This document shows positions 38,275 to 47,932 of a stretch of DNA of 64,000 nucleotides, one piece after another. The notes beneath the pieces are model-generated. The model had not been told where the DNA came from. It saw only the letters and a list, made by a program, of their open reading frames with translations, and searched no databases. Source of the DNA: Paenibacillus endoradicis (GTDB taxonomy: Bacteria; Bacillota; Bacilli; Paenibacillales; Paenibacillaceae); assembly GCF_024721975.1 (NCBI RefSeq), contig NZ_JANQBB010000001.1, positions 1 to 64,000 on the forward strand, given 5' to 3'. Both the position numbers and the translations under genes were made by a program. Positions within the stretch are counted from its first letter, which is position 1; every line of letters begins with the position of its first letter.

Positions 38275-39549
38275 ATGAAGAAAAAAGGGATGAAATGGTC
38301 TAGCTTACTACTACTTATTCTAATTGTTGCTATGATCGCAACAGGATGCAGCAGTAACTCAGGTGACAACAGTACTAACCAAAGTTCAGGAGGAACTGGT
38401 AAGAAAACAGAAATATTGTTTTGGTCACCGTTCTCTGGATCAGATGGACCTTTTATGAAAAAAATTGTTGATAAATACAACAGCTCACAGGATCAATACA
38501 AAGTAGATTTTGTAATTCATCCAAACGGTGAATATTACAAGCAAGTAGATATTGCACTAAGCTCAGCTAAAGATAAGCCAAGTCTTATGATTATGCACGT
38601 AGATAAGGTGCCAACATACGCTAGCAAAAATCAATTGCAAGCAATCGATGATTTAGCAGCAGAGGCGGGAATTGCCAAAGCAGATTTTGCAGTAGCTCCC
38701 GTTGAATACGGTACAATCGAGGATAAATGGTATACGATTCCTTTGGATATTCATCCATTAGTTATGTACTATAACAAAGATTTGTTCGAGCAAGCAGGAG
38801 TAACGACTGTTCCGACAAACCGTGCAGAGTTTGATGAAGCAATTACGAAGCTGACAGATGCTAGTAAGGGTGTCTACGGTTATGTAGTACCGACTCTTTG
38901 GCCACAACAATTTATTTTCCCAACATTAGTTTGGCAAAATGGTGGTCAGCTATGGGATGGTAATGATGTGGGCTTTAATTCACCTGAGGTGGTTGAAGTT
39001 GTTCAATATCTTCGCAACATGATTGAAGCAGGTACTTCTCCAGCTAACGTGCAACAAGATGGGGAAAACACATTGTTCCTTCAAGGTAAAAATGCTATTC
39101 AATTTAACGGCCCATGGATGAAATCACAATTTGATGAAGCGGGCTTAAATTATGGCGTTGCAACTGTTCCTCAATTAGGTAAAGCTGGACAAGCGGTATA
39201 CGCTGGTTCACATGGATTCGTAGTTCCTCAAGGCATTACAGATGAAAAAGTTGTTGCAGGCGTAGGTGATTTCTTGAAATACGTTTCTTCTAACTCTATG
39301 GATTGGGCTGAATCTGGTCAAGCACTAGCTTCTATTCCGATGATTGAAAGTGTCGAGTTTAAAGCTCTTGAGTTCCAAAGCACAATTGCTTCTTCTTTCG
39401 AATATGTACAATTTAGTCCTAACGTAGTTAATTGGGATACCATTTCAGAGCCAATCTGGAGTGAATTGAACAACGCATTGCTTGGCAATAAAAGTGTTCA
39501 AGAAGCTATGGATGACGCAGTCAATAAATCTCATCAAGCGATGAAATAG
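38275..39549 (+). CDS. Sugar ABC transporter substrate-binding lipoprotein
   Basis: A 424-residue family 1 (MalE-like) binding protein. A signal peptide with lipobox IATGC places the lipidated Cys near residue 24. Hallmarks are EILFWSPFSGSDGPFMKK, TIPLDIHPLVMYYNKDLFEQ and FNGPWMKS. It captures a sugar outside the membrane for the two permeases downstream. No ATPase is encoded in this cluster, so a shared MsmX-type ATPase is inferred. A hairpin after the gene probably keeps its mRNA more abundant than that of the permeases. Paralogous to the second binding protein at 43.2 kb. Confidence 0.92.
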   Translation: MKKKGMKWSSLLLLILIVAMIATGCSSNSGDNSTNQSSGGTGKKTEILFWSPFSGSDGPFMKKIVDKYNSSQDQYKVDFVIHPNGEYYKQVDIALSSAKDKPSLMIMHVDKVPTYASKNQLQAIDDLAAEAGIAKADFAVAPVEYGTIEDKWYTIPLDIHPLVMYYNKDLFEQAGVTTVPTNRAEFDEAITKLTDASKGVYGYVVPTLWPQQFIFPTLVWQNGGQLWDGNDVGFNSPEVVEVVQYLRNMIEAGTSPANVQQDGENTLFLQGKNAIQFNGPWMKSQFDEAGLNYGVATVPQLGKAGQAVYAGSHGFVVPQGITDEKVVAGVGDFLKYVSSNSMDWAESGQALASIPMIESVEFKALEFQSTIASSFEYVQFSPNVVNWDTISEPIWSELNNALLGNKSVQEAMDDAVNKSHQAMK

Positions 39550-39561
39550 GTCTAATTGAAG

Positions 39562-39601
39562 AGAAGATGGGATAGTGCAATACATGTCTCATCTTCTTTT
39601 T
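39562..39601 (+). terminator. Hairpin between binding protein and permeases
   Basis: AGAAGATG ... CATCTTCT followed by TTTT. Likely a partial terminator or mRNA stabiliser within the operon. Confidence 0.65.
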
Positions 39602-39653
39602 ACAACCGTGTATGAAAAGAACTTAAGAGGCCGCAAGTGCAGGAAGGGGTAAT

Positions 39654-40553
39654 ATGATGAAAAGTAGTGTGGGTTCCCGCTTTACTTCGTTTTTGTTCGT
39701 CATTCCATATTTAATTGCTTTTAGTGTGTTTTTACTTTTCCCCATTTTATATGGAGTTTATTTAAGTCTACACAATTTTGAATTATTGTCCGCAGAACAC
39801 GATTTTGTAGGATTGGCAAATTATATTGAGATTATCACACCAGGAACGTATGCCAATAGTGTGTTTTTTAGAGGCTTATGGGCAACTTTCCAGTTTGTAA
39901 TTTACTCTGTGCCATTATTGATTTTTACAGGACTTGGGATGGCAATGCTAGTTAATGCATTACCTAGGAAAATTAGAGGGTTATTTAGAACAATATATTT
40001 CATGCCCTATGCATTATCCGCATCAGTTATGGCGGTCATATGGTTAATGATGTTCGATACGAATGCTGGATTTTTAAATAGCTTACTTCAAAAATCGGGA
40101 ATTTTGGGAATTCCATGGCTAACAGCCACACCTTGGGCATGGATCGCTCTTATTATAACTACTTTATGGTGGACGATCGGATTTAACATGATTATTTTTA
40201 TTAATGCACTTAATGAGGTGCCAGAAGATTATTATGAAGCAGCCTCGATCGATGGTGCGAATCAATGGCGGAAGTTTATTCATATAACGTTACCTACGAT
40301 TAAGCCCGTTATGCTTTTTGTAATGATTACTTCGACGATAGCATCCTTTAATGTTTACGCACAGCCATTCCTTCTAACGAGAGGTGGACCTGGTGATTCG
40401 ACTAAAGTATTGTTAATGAACGTACTGGATCAAGCATTTGCACGCAAGCAAATTGGTTCAGCTTCTGCAATGGCTATTATGATGGCACTACTAATAATAA
40501 TTATATCCCTCGTACAAATGAAACTAACGATGGCTAAGAAAGGGGAGAAATAG
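39654..40553 (+). CDS. Sugar ABC transporter permease (MalF/UgpA type)
   Basis: 299 residues, six membrane segments starting at about 12-32, and the EAA loop YYEAASIDGANQWRKFIHIT near residue 195 that contacts the ATPase. Two adjacent ATG codons (39654, 39657) follow GGAAGGGG. First of two permeases. Confidence 0.93.
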   Translation: MMKSSVGSRFTSFLFVIPYLIAFSVFLLFPILYGVYLSLHNFELLSAEHDFVGLANYIEIITPGTYANSVFFRGLWATFQFVIYSVPLLIFTGLGMAMLVNALPRKIRGLFRTIYFMPYALSASVMAVIWLMMFDTNAGFLNSLLQKSGILGIPWLTATPWAWIALIITTLWWTIGFNMIIFINALNEVPEDYYEAASIDGANQWRKFIHITLPTIKPVMLFVMITSTIASFNVYAQPFLLTRGGPGDSTKVLLMNVLDQAFARKQIGSASAMAIMMALLIIIISLVQMKLTMAKKGEK

Positions 40554-41384
40554 ATGATAGCTCGAAAAATTGGAGTTGTTTTGGTGGCATGCATAATCGG
40601 TATTGTTTTTATGATTCCATTAATATGGATGCTATCTACTGCATTTAAAAATGATTTTGAGGCACTTTCAGGACAAATGAATTTATTTCCGATTAATCCG
40701 ACGATAGATAACTTTGTGCAAGGGATTCAAGGGGAATTTATGAATGTTCCTATCATGCGCTGGATCGGAAATTCATTGCTGGTTGGAGTTGTCGGAACCA
40801 TTATTGTGCTACTTATTGATTCCATGGCAGCATACGGACTGGCAAGACTGAATGATATGCCGTTACGACGTATAATGCTACCTATCTTTATAGCATCACT
40901 GATGATTCCATCTGTCCTTACGTTTTTGCCTATGTATATGGAATTCAATGCGTTAGGCCTACTTAATACTTATCCAGCTTTAATACTTCCGGCTACAGCA
41001 GGAGCATTCGGTGTATTTCTACTTTATCAATTTTTTGTATCGTTTCCTAAGGAAATTGAAGAAGCTGCTCGGATTGATGGAGCGAATAAATGGCATATCT
41101 ATGCTCGTATATTGCTACCATCGGCTACTTCAATTATGGTTACACTTGCTATTTTCACATTTATGGGGATTTATAATGATTTTGTTTGGCCACTATATGC
41201 AACATCTTCTCCAGAGATGCGAACCATTACAGCAGGTATTGCAATTATGGCAACAGGAAGCTACACACAAAGTTATGGCAAGTTGATGGCAATGACAACA
41301 ATTGCTGCTCTACCCGTTATTATTATTTTTATAGTTGGTCAAAGATCGTTTGTTAAAGCAATTACTCAATCTGCGGTGAAATAA
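40554..41384 (+). CDS. Sugar ABC transporter permease (MalG/UgpE type)
   Basis: 276 residues, six membrane segments, EAA loop EEAARIDGANKWHIYARILL near 164-183. The start codon immediately follows the stop of the first permease, with AAGGGGAG inside that gene as its ribosome binding site. Confidence 0.93.
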   Translation: MIARKIGVVLVACIIGIVFMIPLIWMLSTAFKNDFEALSGQMNLFPINPTIDNFVQGIQGEFMNVPIMRWIGNSLLVGVVGTIIVLLIDSMAAYGLARLNDMPLRRIMLPIFIASLMIPSVLTFLPMYMEFNALGLLNTYPALILPATAGAFGVFLLYQFFVSFPKEIEEAARIDGANKWHIYARILLPSATSIMVTLAIFTFMGIYNDFVWPLYATSSPEMRTITAGIAIMATGSYTQSYGKLMAMTTIAALPVIIIFIVGQRSFVKAITQSAVK

Positions 41385-41418
41385 ATAGGAAGTAAGATCA
41401 TATTCATGGAGGATATGC

Positions 41419-43170
41419 ATGAAAATTACTCGAAAACAAGGGATTACAGTAGTTGTATTTTTGCTAGCAGTGCTTATGTTAGGGGGATGGCTAATGTTTC
41501 GCTCGCCGATTAACGACGTACAAGTAAATGTTCCGTATAATGGACATGGGGGTACCTACAAAAACTTGTTAGTAAGTATGGATACACCGGATCCTAGCGT
41601 TGTTTATCATGATGGTTTTTACTATATGACTTTTACACATGATGGTGTTGATATAATGTTGCTCCGCTCAAAAACATTAGATTTTAGAGAAGCAGATCAA
41701 AAAATCGTATGGTATCCACCAGTTAATACGATGTATTCTGCGAATTTATGGGCACCCGAACTTCAGTTCATTCAAGGTAAATGGTATATTTATTTCGCGG
41801 CGGATAATGGTCAAAATGAAAACCATCGTATGTATGCACTTGAAGCGGTAACTGATGATCCGATGGGTGAATATAGATTTAAGGGGCAAGTAACTGACTC
41901 TACCGATAAATGGGCAATTGATGGTTTGGTGCTGGAACAAGAGGATCAATTGTATTTTGTTTGGTCTGGTTGGGAAGGCGATGAAAACATTGCTCAAAAC
42001 ACATATATAGCTCCTATGAGTAATCCTTATACAATTCATGGACCGAGAGTTATGATCAGTAAACCTGATCTTGCATGGGAACAAGCGGGAGGCCCACCTT
42101 TTATTAATGAAGGTCAGGCGATATTGAAAAAAGATGGTCAAATTCACATTGCTTATTCAGGCGCTGGGAGCTGGACACCAGATTATAGTATAGGTTTACT
42201 TACTTTAGAAAAAGGTGCTGATCCGTTAGACGCATCTAAGTGGAGTAAAGCAATAGAACCACTTATGACTCGGAATGATGAGGCTAGCGTGTATGGCCCA
42301 GGACATAATTCATTTGTAACATCACCTGATGGAAGTGAAACCTTTATTGTTTATCACGCAACAACGGCAATTAATGATGGTTGGAGCAACCGTCGTGCTC
42401 GTGCACAAAGAGTGGAATGGAATGAGCAAGGGCAACCAAGCTTTGGTTCACCGTTGTCGCTTTTGACGGCTATACCTGTACCTGAAGGTTCAGGTATATA
42501 TAGAAGCGTAGATGCGATTGAGGAAGTTGATGGTTACCGATATACAGGCATTGTCACAATGGTAGATACTGTGCTTCCGATTTTATTCCATTACCAAAAT
42601 GTAACTGGCGAGACCCGCTCATTAACGGTAGCATTAAATGGGCAGGAAGAGCAACAGCTTCTACTTGCTCCAACTTTAGCTGATGAAGTAGGATATGTGC
42701 ACTTGCAATTGTCATTATTAGCAGGAGAGAAAGCGATTAGTTTGCAGGGAGAAGGAGTCAAGGAGCATATTTCTGCTATTGAAATTCCAAGATATGAGGC
42801 AGAATATGCTACTATTTTTGGGGATTCTGAGACTCAAGATAATCCGTTTGCGTCTAATGGCGGTACTCTATTTATTGCTGCAAGCAAGCAGAAGGCGGTC
42901 AGTTTTACTAATATAAAAGTTCCATCAGCTGGCGAATATGAACTGCGTTTTGCAATAGCTAATACAAGTGGACAGGAGCAAGAAATAGATATTACAATCA
43001 ATGAAAACAAGAACCAACGTCTTACAATATCTAGCACGGAGCGTAATCAGTTTATACTAAATAGTATGATAGTTAAGTTAGTAGAGGGTGCTAATGTCCT
43101 TCATCTAGCAAACGCATCTGGTCAATTAGAAATTGATTATATTGACATTAGTGCGGCAACTAAACATTAA
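41419..43170 (+). CDS. Membrane-anchored GH43 family glycoside hydrolase
   Basis: A 583-residue enzyme with an N-terminal hydrophobic anchor or signal (about 9-27) followed by a five-blade propeller of the GH43 type. Candidate catalytic Asp lies in DTPDPSVVYHDGFYYM, the pKa-modulating Asp in WAIDGLVL and the Glu in INEGQAIL; APELQFIQGKWYIYFAAD and GPGHNSFV are also typical. A C-terminal beta region (about 450-583: EIPRYEAEYATIFGD, PSAGEYELRFAIA) looks like a CBM6/35-type carbohydrate-binding module. GH43 enzymes mostly act on arabinose- or xylose-containing hemicelluloses; the exact substrate is unclear. Confidence 0.88.
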   Translation: MKITRKQGITVVVFLLAVLMLGGWLMFRSPINDVQVNVPYNGHGGTYKNLLVSMDTPDPSVVYHDGFYYMTFTHDGVDIMLLRSKTLDFREADQKIVWYPPVNTMYSANLWAPELQFIQGKWYIYFAADNGQNENHRMYALEAVTDDPMGEYRFKGQVTDSTDKWAIDGLVLEQEDQLYFVWSGWEGDENIAQNTYIAPMSNPYTIHGPRVMISKPDLAWEQAGGPPFINEGQAILKKDGQIHIAYSGAGSWTPDYSIGLLTLEKGADPLDASKWSKAIEPLMTRNDEASVYGPGHNSFVTSPDGSETFIVYHATTAINDGWSNRRARAQRVEWNEQGQPSFGSPLSLLTAIPVPEGSGIYRSVDAIEEVDGYRYTGIVTMVDTVLPILFHYQNVTGETRSLTVALNGQEEQQLLLAPTLADEVGYVHLQLSLLAGEKAISLQGEGVKEHISAIEIPRYEAEYATIFGDSETQDNPFASNGGTLFIAASKQKAVSFTNIKVPSAGEYELRFAIANTSGQEQEIDITINENKNQRLTISSTERNQFILNSMIVKLVEGANVLHLANASGQLEIDYIDISAATKH

Positions 43171-43194
43171 AGTATTTTTGTAGGGGGTTAAGCA

Positions 43195-44490
43195 ATGACA
43201 AGCAGAATATGGAAGAAAAGGATTGTGCTATTAATTTGTCTTAGCCTCCTTTTAATAGTAACGAGCTGTTCTACTTCGAATCGTTCCGCCAATATACCCG
43301 ATGACAACTTGCAAGTTATTCAGTTGGAATTTTGGACGCCCTTTAGCGGTGGGGATAATCGTTTTATGACTCAGCTTGTTAATTTGTTTAATGAAGAAAA
43401 CAGTCAAATTCAAGTCATACAAGTTAATTCTCGATTAGATGATTATTACTCACGTTTGCGTACAACGATATTATCAGGCAGTGCACCCGATGTTGCCATT
43501 TTACATCAAACAAGCTTACCTCAATTTGTCCAAAATGGTTATATTGAAAATTTAGAGGAGCCTGCTAAAGCAGTCAGTTTAGACTGGAATACATTTAACG
43601 CTAATATTTTGGAGTCCACTGTCTATGATGAAGTTCCTTATGCTGTGCCTCTAGATACCCACACTTTAGTGCTCTATTATAATAAACATTACTTAGAGCA
43701 AGCAGGCTTGTTAGATGCTCAAGGTGAGCCATTGCTGAATAGCGGGCAATCTTTAGAATCTTTTTTGAAAGTGTTAAAACAAAAATTACCACCATCGATT
43801 GCTCCTTTGGCACAGCCAGGAACTAGAATTGATTCCGTGTGGCTGTGGTGGAGTCTATACAATCAAATAGATGGTGGAGGAGCGTTTTATAATAATGATC
43901 AAACCGAAGCAGTTATTAACAATGATAAAGCACTAAAGGCTCTTCAATACGTTCATCGACTCTATAATGATGGTATTATTCCACCTAATATTAACGATGC
44001 TTTCAAAATGTTTTATGATGGCCAGGCTGCTGTTCTTATTACAGGAGTATGGGGAACAGGGGCGTTTGAAGAAGCGGAAAAATTGGATTTTGGAGTGATC
44101 CCACTCCCGGTTGTATTTGATCATGAGGCAGTCTGGGGCGATTCTCATACGTTAGTTATACCGACTAAGCACGGTATGACGAATGAAAAAAGAAATGCTG
44201 CTTTGTATTTCATGAAATGGCTTGTAGAGCATGGAGCTAAGTGGGCGGAAGCGGGGCATGTACCAAGTAAGACCTCTGTTGTGGAAAGTCCCGAATATGA
44301 AGTTCTGCCTTTCCGTAGTGATTACGCTGCGACGGCAAACTATGTAGCTTATTGGCCAAGACATGTGATGCAATGGCCGATTGTTGAAATTCTTATTCAA
44401 GAGTTTGAAAAGATGAACTACGGACAACAGACACCAGAAGAGACACTGAGACAAACGCAGATCAAAATAAATGATGAATTAAAGGAATAA
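43195..44490 (+). CDS. Second sugar-binding lipoprotein, adjacent to the sensor kinase
   Basis: A 431-residue MalE-like protein with lipobox IVTSC (Cys about residue 24). It is clearly a paralogue of the 38.3-kb binding protein: LEFWTPFSGGDNRFM and AVPLDTHTLVLYYNKHYLEQ line up with the same blocks there. It has no permease partner of its own and lies 2-7 nt upstream of a histidine kinase, so it may present sugar to that sensor instead of serving transport, as AraP does in the AraPST system of Geobacillus. It could alternatively feed the same permeases. Confidence 0.88.
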   Translation: MTSRIWKKRIVLLICLSLLLIVTSCSTSNRSANIPDDNLQVIQLEFWTPFSGGDNRFMTQLVNLFNEENSQIQVIQVNSRLDDYYSRLRTTILSGSAPDVAILHQTSLPQFVQNGYIENLEEPAKAVSLDWNTFNANILESTVYDEVPYAVPLDTHTLVLYYNKHYLEQAGLLDAQGEPLLNSGQSLESFLKVLKQKLPPSIAPLAQPGTRIDSVWLWWSLYNQIDGGGAFYNNDQTEAVINNDKALKALQYVHRLYNDGIIPPNINDAFKMFYDGQAAVLITGVWGTGAFEEAEKLDFGVIPLPVVFDHEAVWGDSHTLVIPTKHGMTNEKRNAALYFMKWLVEHGAKWAEAGHVPSKTSVVESPEYEVLPFRSDYAATANYVAYWPRHVMQWPIVEILIQEFEKMNYGQQTPEETLRQTQIKINDELKE

Positions 44491-44497
44491 ATTGACG

Positions 44498-46303
44498 ATG
44501 AGAACGAGATTGAGAAAAGTAATTGAATGGATTAAAAATAAAGAGCTAGCAAAAAAACTAGTAATGATTTACTTTGTTCTCATTGTCGTTCCGTTAAGTA
44601 TTATGATTTATTTCACGTTAACCATTTTTGCCGATAAGCTTGAGCAAAAGGTCGGAGATTATCAATTACAAACGTTGAAACAGCTTACATTACGTATGGA
44701 TGCGTATATGGAGGAGTTAGATCGTCTTACCTTGATGCCTTACCAATATGAAGATATTATTACGTTTTTGAACAGTAAGCGTGAGCATAACCAGCCGTTA
44801 ACCTTACAGGAAATTAAAGATCTAAATAGCTTTGTTACGCAAGTATTTCTGAACGGAAGAATTGACATTGTGGGAGTGTCCTTGTATGGGGAGTATGGTG
44901 CCTCGTATGTTGTATTGCCTGAAAGTCAATATGTTACTAGTTATAGTATGGATGATAATGTGACTTGGCTACAGCAAGAGAGTTCGGGGGATGGTCGCTC
45001 TATTTTCGCTGCTACTCATAATATTGAAACGGTAAACGGAATTCAATATCCTGTGTTTTCGATTGCAAGGGAGCTAAGAGTATTCGATTCAGGGAAAAAG
45101 CTAGGTTATATTGTTATTGATGTTAACCCGAAATTTATACAGCAGATATTGTCTGAGGTTACATTGGGCGATCGTGAGGAAATATTTGTTACAACGACGG
45201 AAGAAGAGTTAGTTGCAGTCAAGCAGAAGGATACGATGCTGGGGGAATTATCAGGACTTTGGCAGCTTGAGGAACTAGAGGGTGTGACCCATGCCGATTT
45301 AGAAGGGGAGCGACAACAGATTGCTTATGTCACTTCGAGTATTACAAATTGGAAAACAGTGGGGATCGTTCCTGTAACAGAACTGACGAAGGAAACAGTC
45401 TTAATTAGAAATACGCTACTCATTATCGGAGCGGCATGCGTTGTATTGGCTATTTTATTTTCAACATTTCTAGCTTATCGCATTACAGAGCCTTTACGGA
45501 GCTTATCAAAGCTTATGAGAAAAGTAGAACGTGGTGATCTGCTTGTGACATTTCCTGTTAAGCAATGGGATGAGGTTGGTCATTTAGGTCATACCTTTAA
45601 TATGATGGTTTCGCGATTAAGTGAGCTAGGTTATTTGCTATATGAAACAGAGATTCGTGAGAAAGACGCACAAATTACTGCTTTACAAAGTAAAATAAAC
45701 CCTCATTTTTTGTACAATACATTAGGCTCAATTAGTATGTATGCTGAAATTAAAGGCAATCGAGAGGTTGTTACGATGACCAACACATTGAGCAGGTTGT
45801 TACGATACAGTCTCAACGGAAGAAAAGAATGGGTAAGTTTACATGATGAATTGAATCATGTGAAGGGCTATATGACAATCCAGCAAATGAGATATGAGGA
45901 TCGGATTACATTTCAGCTTGATGTAGATGACGAGCTTATGGATTGTGAAGTTATTCCGTTAATTATCCAGCCAATTGTGGAAAATGCAATTAATCATGGT
46001 ATAGATCGAGGTAAAGGTTATGGAGCAATAAACCTAATATGTCGTAGAGATCACAATAAATTAGTTGTCACCGTTACAGATGATGGAATTGGTATTTTGG
46101 AAGAGGAGCTTTCGAGGCTGCAATGGAAGCTAAAGCATTCTAAAGATATTGGCGGGAGCTTTGGCAATGGCTTACTTAATGTGCATCGTAGAATTGTACT
46201 GCATTACGGCGAAACATACGGTTTAGTTTTACAAAATATAGAACCATCAGGATTGAAAGTTACGATATCCTTGCCTATTACAACTAAGAAAATATCACAG
46301 TAG
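44498..46303 (+). CDS. YesM-type sensor histidine kinase
   Basis: 601 residues: membrane segment at about 20-42, an extracellular sensor region (about 43-300, likely Cache fold), second membrane segment at about 306-326, HAMP (about 327-380), the phospho-acceptor His in SKINPHFLYNTL near 400, and HATPase with IIQPIVENAINHGID and DDGIGI. This LytS/YesM class commonly controls carbohydrate uptake in Paenibacilli. ATG 44498 is better spaced from AAGGAAT than the in-frame TTG at 44492. Partner regulator follows at 10 nt. Confidence 0.93.
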   Translation: MRTRLRKVIEWIKNKELAKKLVMIYFVLIVVPLSIMIYFTLTIFADKLEQKVGDYQLQTLKQLTLRMDAYMEELDRLTLMPYQYEDIITFLNSKREHNQPLTLQEIKDLNSFVTQVFLNGRIDIVGVSLYGEYGASYVVLPESQYVTSYSMDDNVTWLQQESSGDGRSIFAATHNIETVNGIQYPVFSIARELRVFDSGKKLGYIVIDVNPKFIQQILSEVTLGDREEIFVTTTEEELVAVKQKDTMLGELSGLWQLEELEGVTHADLEGERQQIAYVTSSITNWKTVGIVPVTELTKETVLIRNTLLIIGAACVVLAILFSTFLAYRITEPLRSLSKLMRKVERGDLLVTFPVKQWDEVGHLGHTFNMMVSRLSELGYLLYETEIREKDAQITALQSKINPHFLYNTLGSISMYAEIKGNREVVTMTNTLSRLLRYSLNGRKEWVSLHDELNHVKGYMTIQQMRYEDRITFQLDVDDELMDCEVIPLIIQPIVENAINHGIDRGKGYGAINLICRRDHNKLVVTVTDDGIGILEEELSRLQWKLKHSKDIGGSFGNGLLNVHRRIVLHYGETYGLVLQNIEPSGLKVTISLPITTKKISQ

Positions 46304-46313
46304 GAGGGATTCT

Positions 46314-47930
46314 ATGCCTAGTATTCTCATTGTAGACGATGAAACAATTTTTCGTACCGGTATAAAAAAAATGATTCAGGAATTAGATAAAGATTGGGAA
46401 ATCGTTGGAGAAGCAAGGGATGGCATCGAGGCGCTTGAGCAAGTAGACAAACTGCAGCCAGATGCGATTTTAACAGACATTAGAATGCCTCGAATGGATG
46501 GCATACAACTGCAGCAACAAATGGCTAATCAATTCCCAACAGTATTGTGTGTTGTAATAAGTGGCTATGATGATTTTATGTATGTGCAACAATCGATGCG
46601 TCAAGGTGCAAAGGATTATATTATGAAGCCTATTGAACGCGACGAGCTCGATAGAAGCTTACTTATTATGAAAGAGAAAATTCAACAGCGTGCAGAAGCT
46701 TCGCAACAACTACATACAAAAAAGAGAGAGCAAATAACGAGAGCTCGAGAGCAGATTATAACGGGACTATTGTGCAGCAAACTTCAAGAAAAGGATTTTG
46801 ATCAGCTTGCGAGTGATGGAATTGTATTTAAAGGAAAGTGGAATTCTTGTATCGTGCTGCAATTAGATAAGCCTTCAATAGCGGAGGAGAGATACAATCA
46901 AGCAGACCCGTCATTATTTATCCTTTATTTGCAACAGCTTGTGCAAGAAATACTAGATCGAAGGTTTACTGGTATATGCTGTTCACCGACGGCAACGGAG
47001 GTTGTTGTTATTGTTAACCATGAAGATTGTGAAGATGCCCAAAGAGAGATGAACGAGCTGGCAGAAAGTATTCGCAGGCAAGTTAATAGTTTGTCTAAGA
47101 TGACCGTTACAATTGGTGTAGGTCGTACGTATGGCAAAGTCGAGGATATTGTGCAAAGTTATCAGGAAGCTCAACAAGCTTTTTTGCTGAGATTAATATT
47201 AGGTGATGATCAAGTTTATCAATACGAAGGCGAAACTCAGATAGGTATTGCTATACATGACTATAGCACTCTCTCCTTGGATAGCATAGAAAAGGCATTT
47301 CAAGACGGAAATACAGAGAAACTTTTCACTCAGGTGGAGCGATTTGTACATAAGCTTTGCCAGGACGCTAATTCACCGCAATACGTACAGCAACAAATAT
47401 GCAAAATAATTATTCATTATTGTGAATGGGCTAACCAGCTAAGGCTAACAAAGCAATGGCTTGGAACTGATGATGTTCGTTCTATTCTTCTGCATATTTG
47501 TTCCATATCCACGAAAGATGAACTATCAAATGAATTAGGTAGATTGCTAGTCAAATTAATGCATACGGCAAATCTCAATCAAGCTCAGTTGGAGCCAGAT
47601 CCCATTGAGAAAACCATTAGGTTTATTGAAAGTCATTTTTCGGAACAGCTAACATTAAAGAATGTTGCAGATACCGTATTTTTGAATTCAGCTTACTTCA
47701 GCAGTTTGTTTAAACAACGTACAGGAATTTCTTTCATAGATAAATTAAATGACGTTAGAATTTCAGAGGCAAAGAAACGAATGGCTTATTCTGATCAAAA
47801 GCTGGTCGTCATTGCGACGCAGACAGGATTTACAAGTATTAGACACTTTAATCGCGTATTTAAAAATGAGACGGGTATGTCACCAACTGAATATCGCGAA
47901 AAACATATGAGAAATGAGAAGGAGAAATGA
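46314..47930 (+). CDS. YesN-type response regulator (REC plus AraC HTH)
   Basis: 538 residues: receiver domain with DDE at 8-10 and phospho-acceptor Asp55 in LTDIRMPRMDG, a long central region (about 135-430) and an AraC-type double HTH at the C-terminus (about 440-535: LTLKNVADTVFLNSAYFSSL, SIRHFNRVFKNETGMSPTEY). It presumably activates the ABC/GH genes around it. AGGAGGG site. Confidence 0.94.
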   Translation: MPSILIVDDETIFRTGIKKMIQELDKDWEIVGEARDGIEALEQVDKLQPDAILTDIRMPRMDGIQLQQQMANQFPTVLCVVISGYDDFMYVQQSMRQGAKDYIMKPIERDELDRSLLIMKEKIQQRAEASQQLHTKKREQITRAREQIITGLLCSKLQEKDFDQLASDGIVFKGKWNSCIVLQLDKPSIAEERYNQADPSLFILYLQQLVQEILDRRFTGICCSPTATEVVVIVNHEDCEDAQREMNELAESIRRQVNSLSKMTVTIGVGRTYGKVEDIVQSYQEAQQAFLLRLILGDDQVYQYEGETQIGIAIHDYSTLSLDSIEKAFQDGNTEKLFTQVERFVHKLCQDANSPQYVQQQICKIIIHYCEWANQLRLTKQWLGTDDVRSILLHICSISTKDELSNELGRLLVKLMHTANLNQAQLEPDPIEKTIRFIESHFSEQLTLKNVADTVFLNSAYFSSLFKQRTGISFIDKLNDVRISEAKKRMAYSDQKLVVIATQTGFTSIRHFNRVFKNETGMSPTEYREKHMRNEKEK

Positions 47931-47932
47931 AA

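Noticed and set aside
41419..43170. Secreted, signal-peptidase-cleaved GH43
   Set aside because: The hydrophobic segment is not followed by a convincing cleavage site, so a membrane-anchored form is favoured, although release cannot be excluded.
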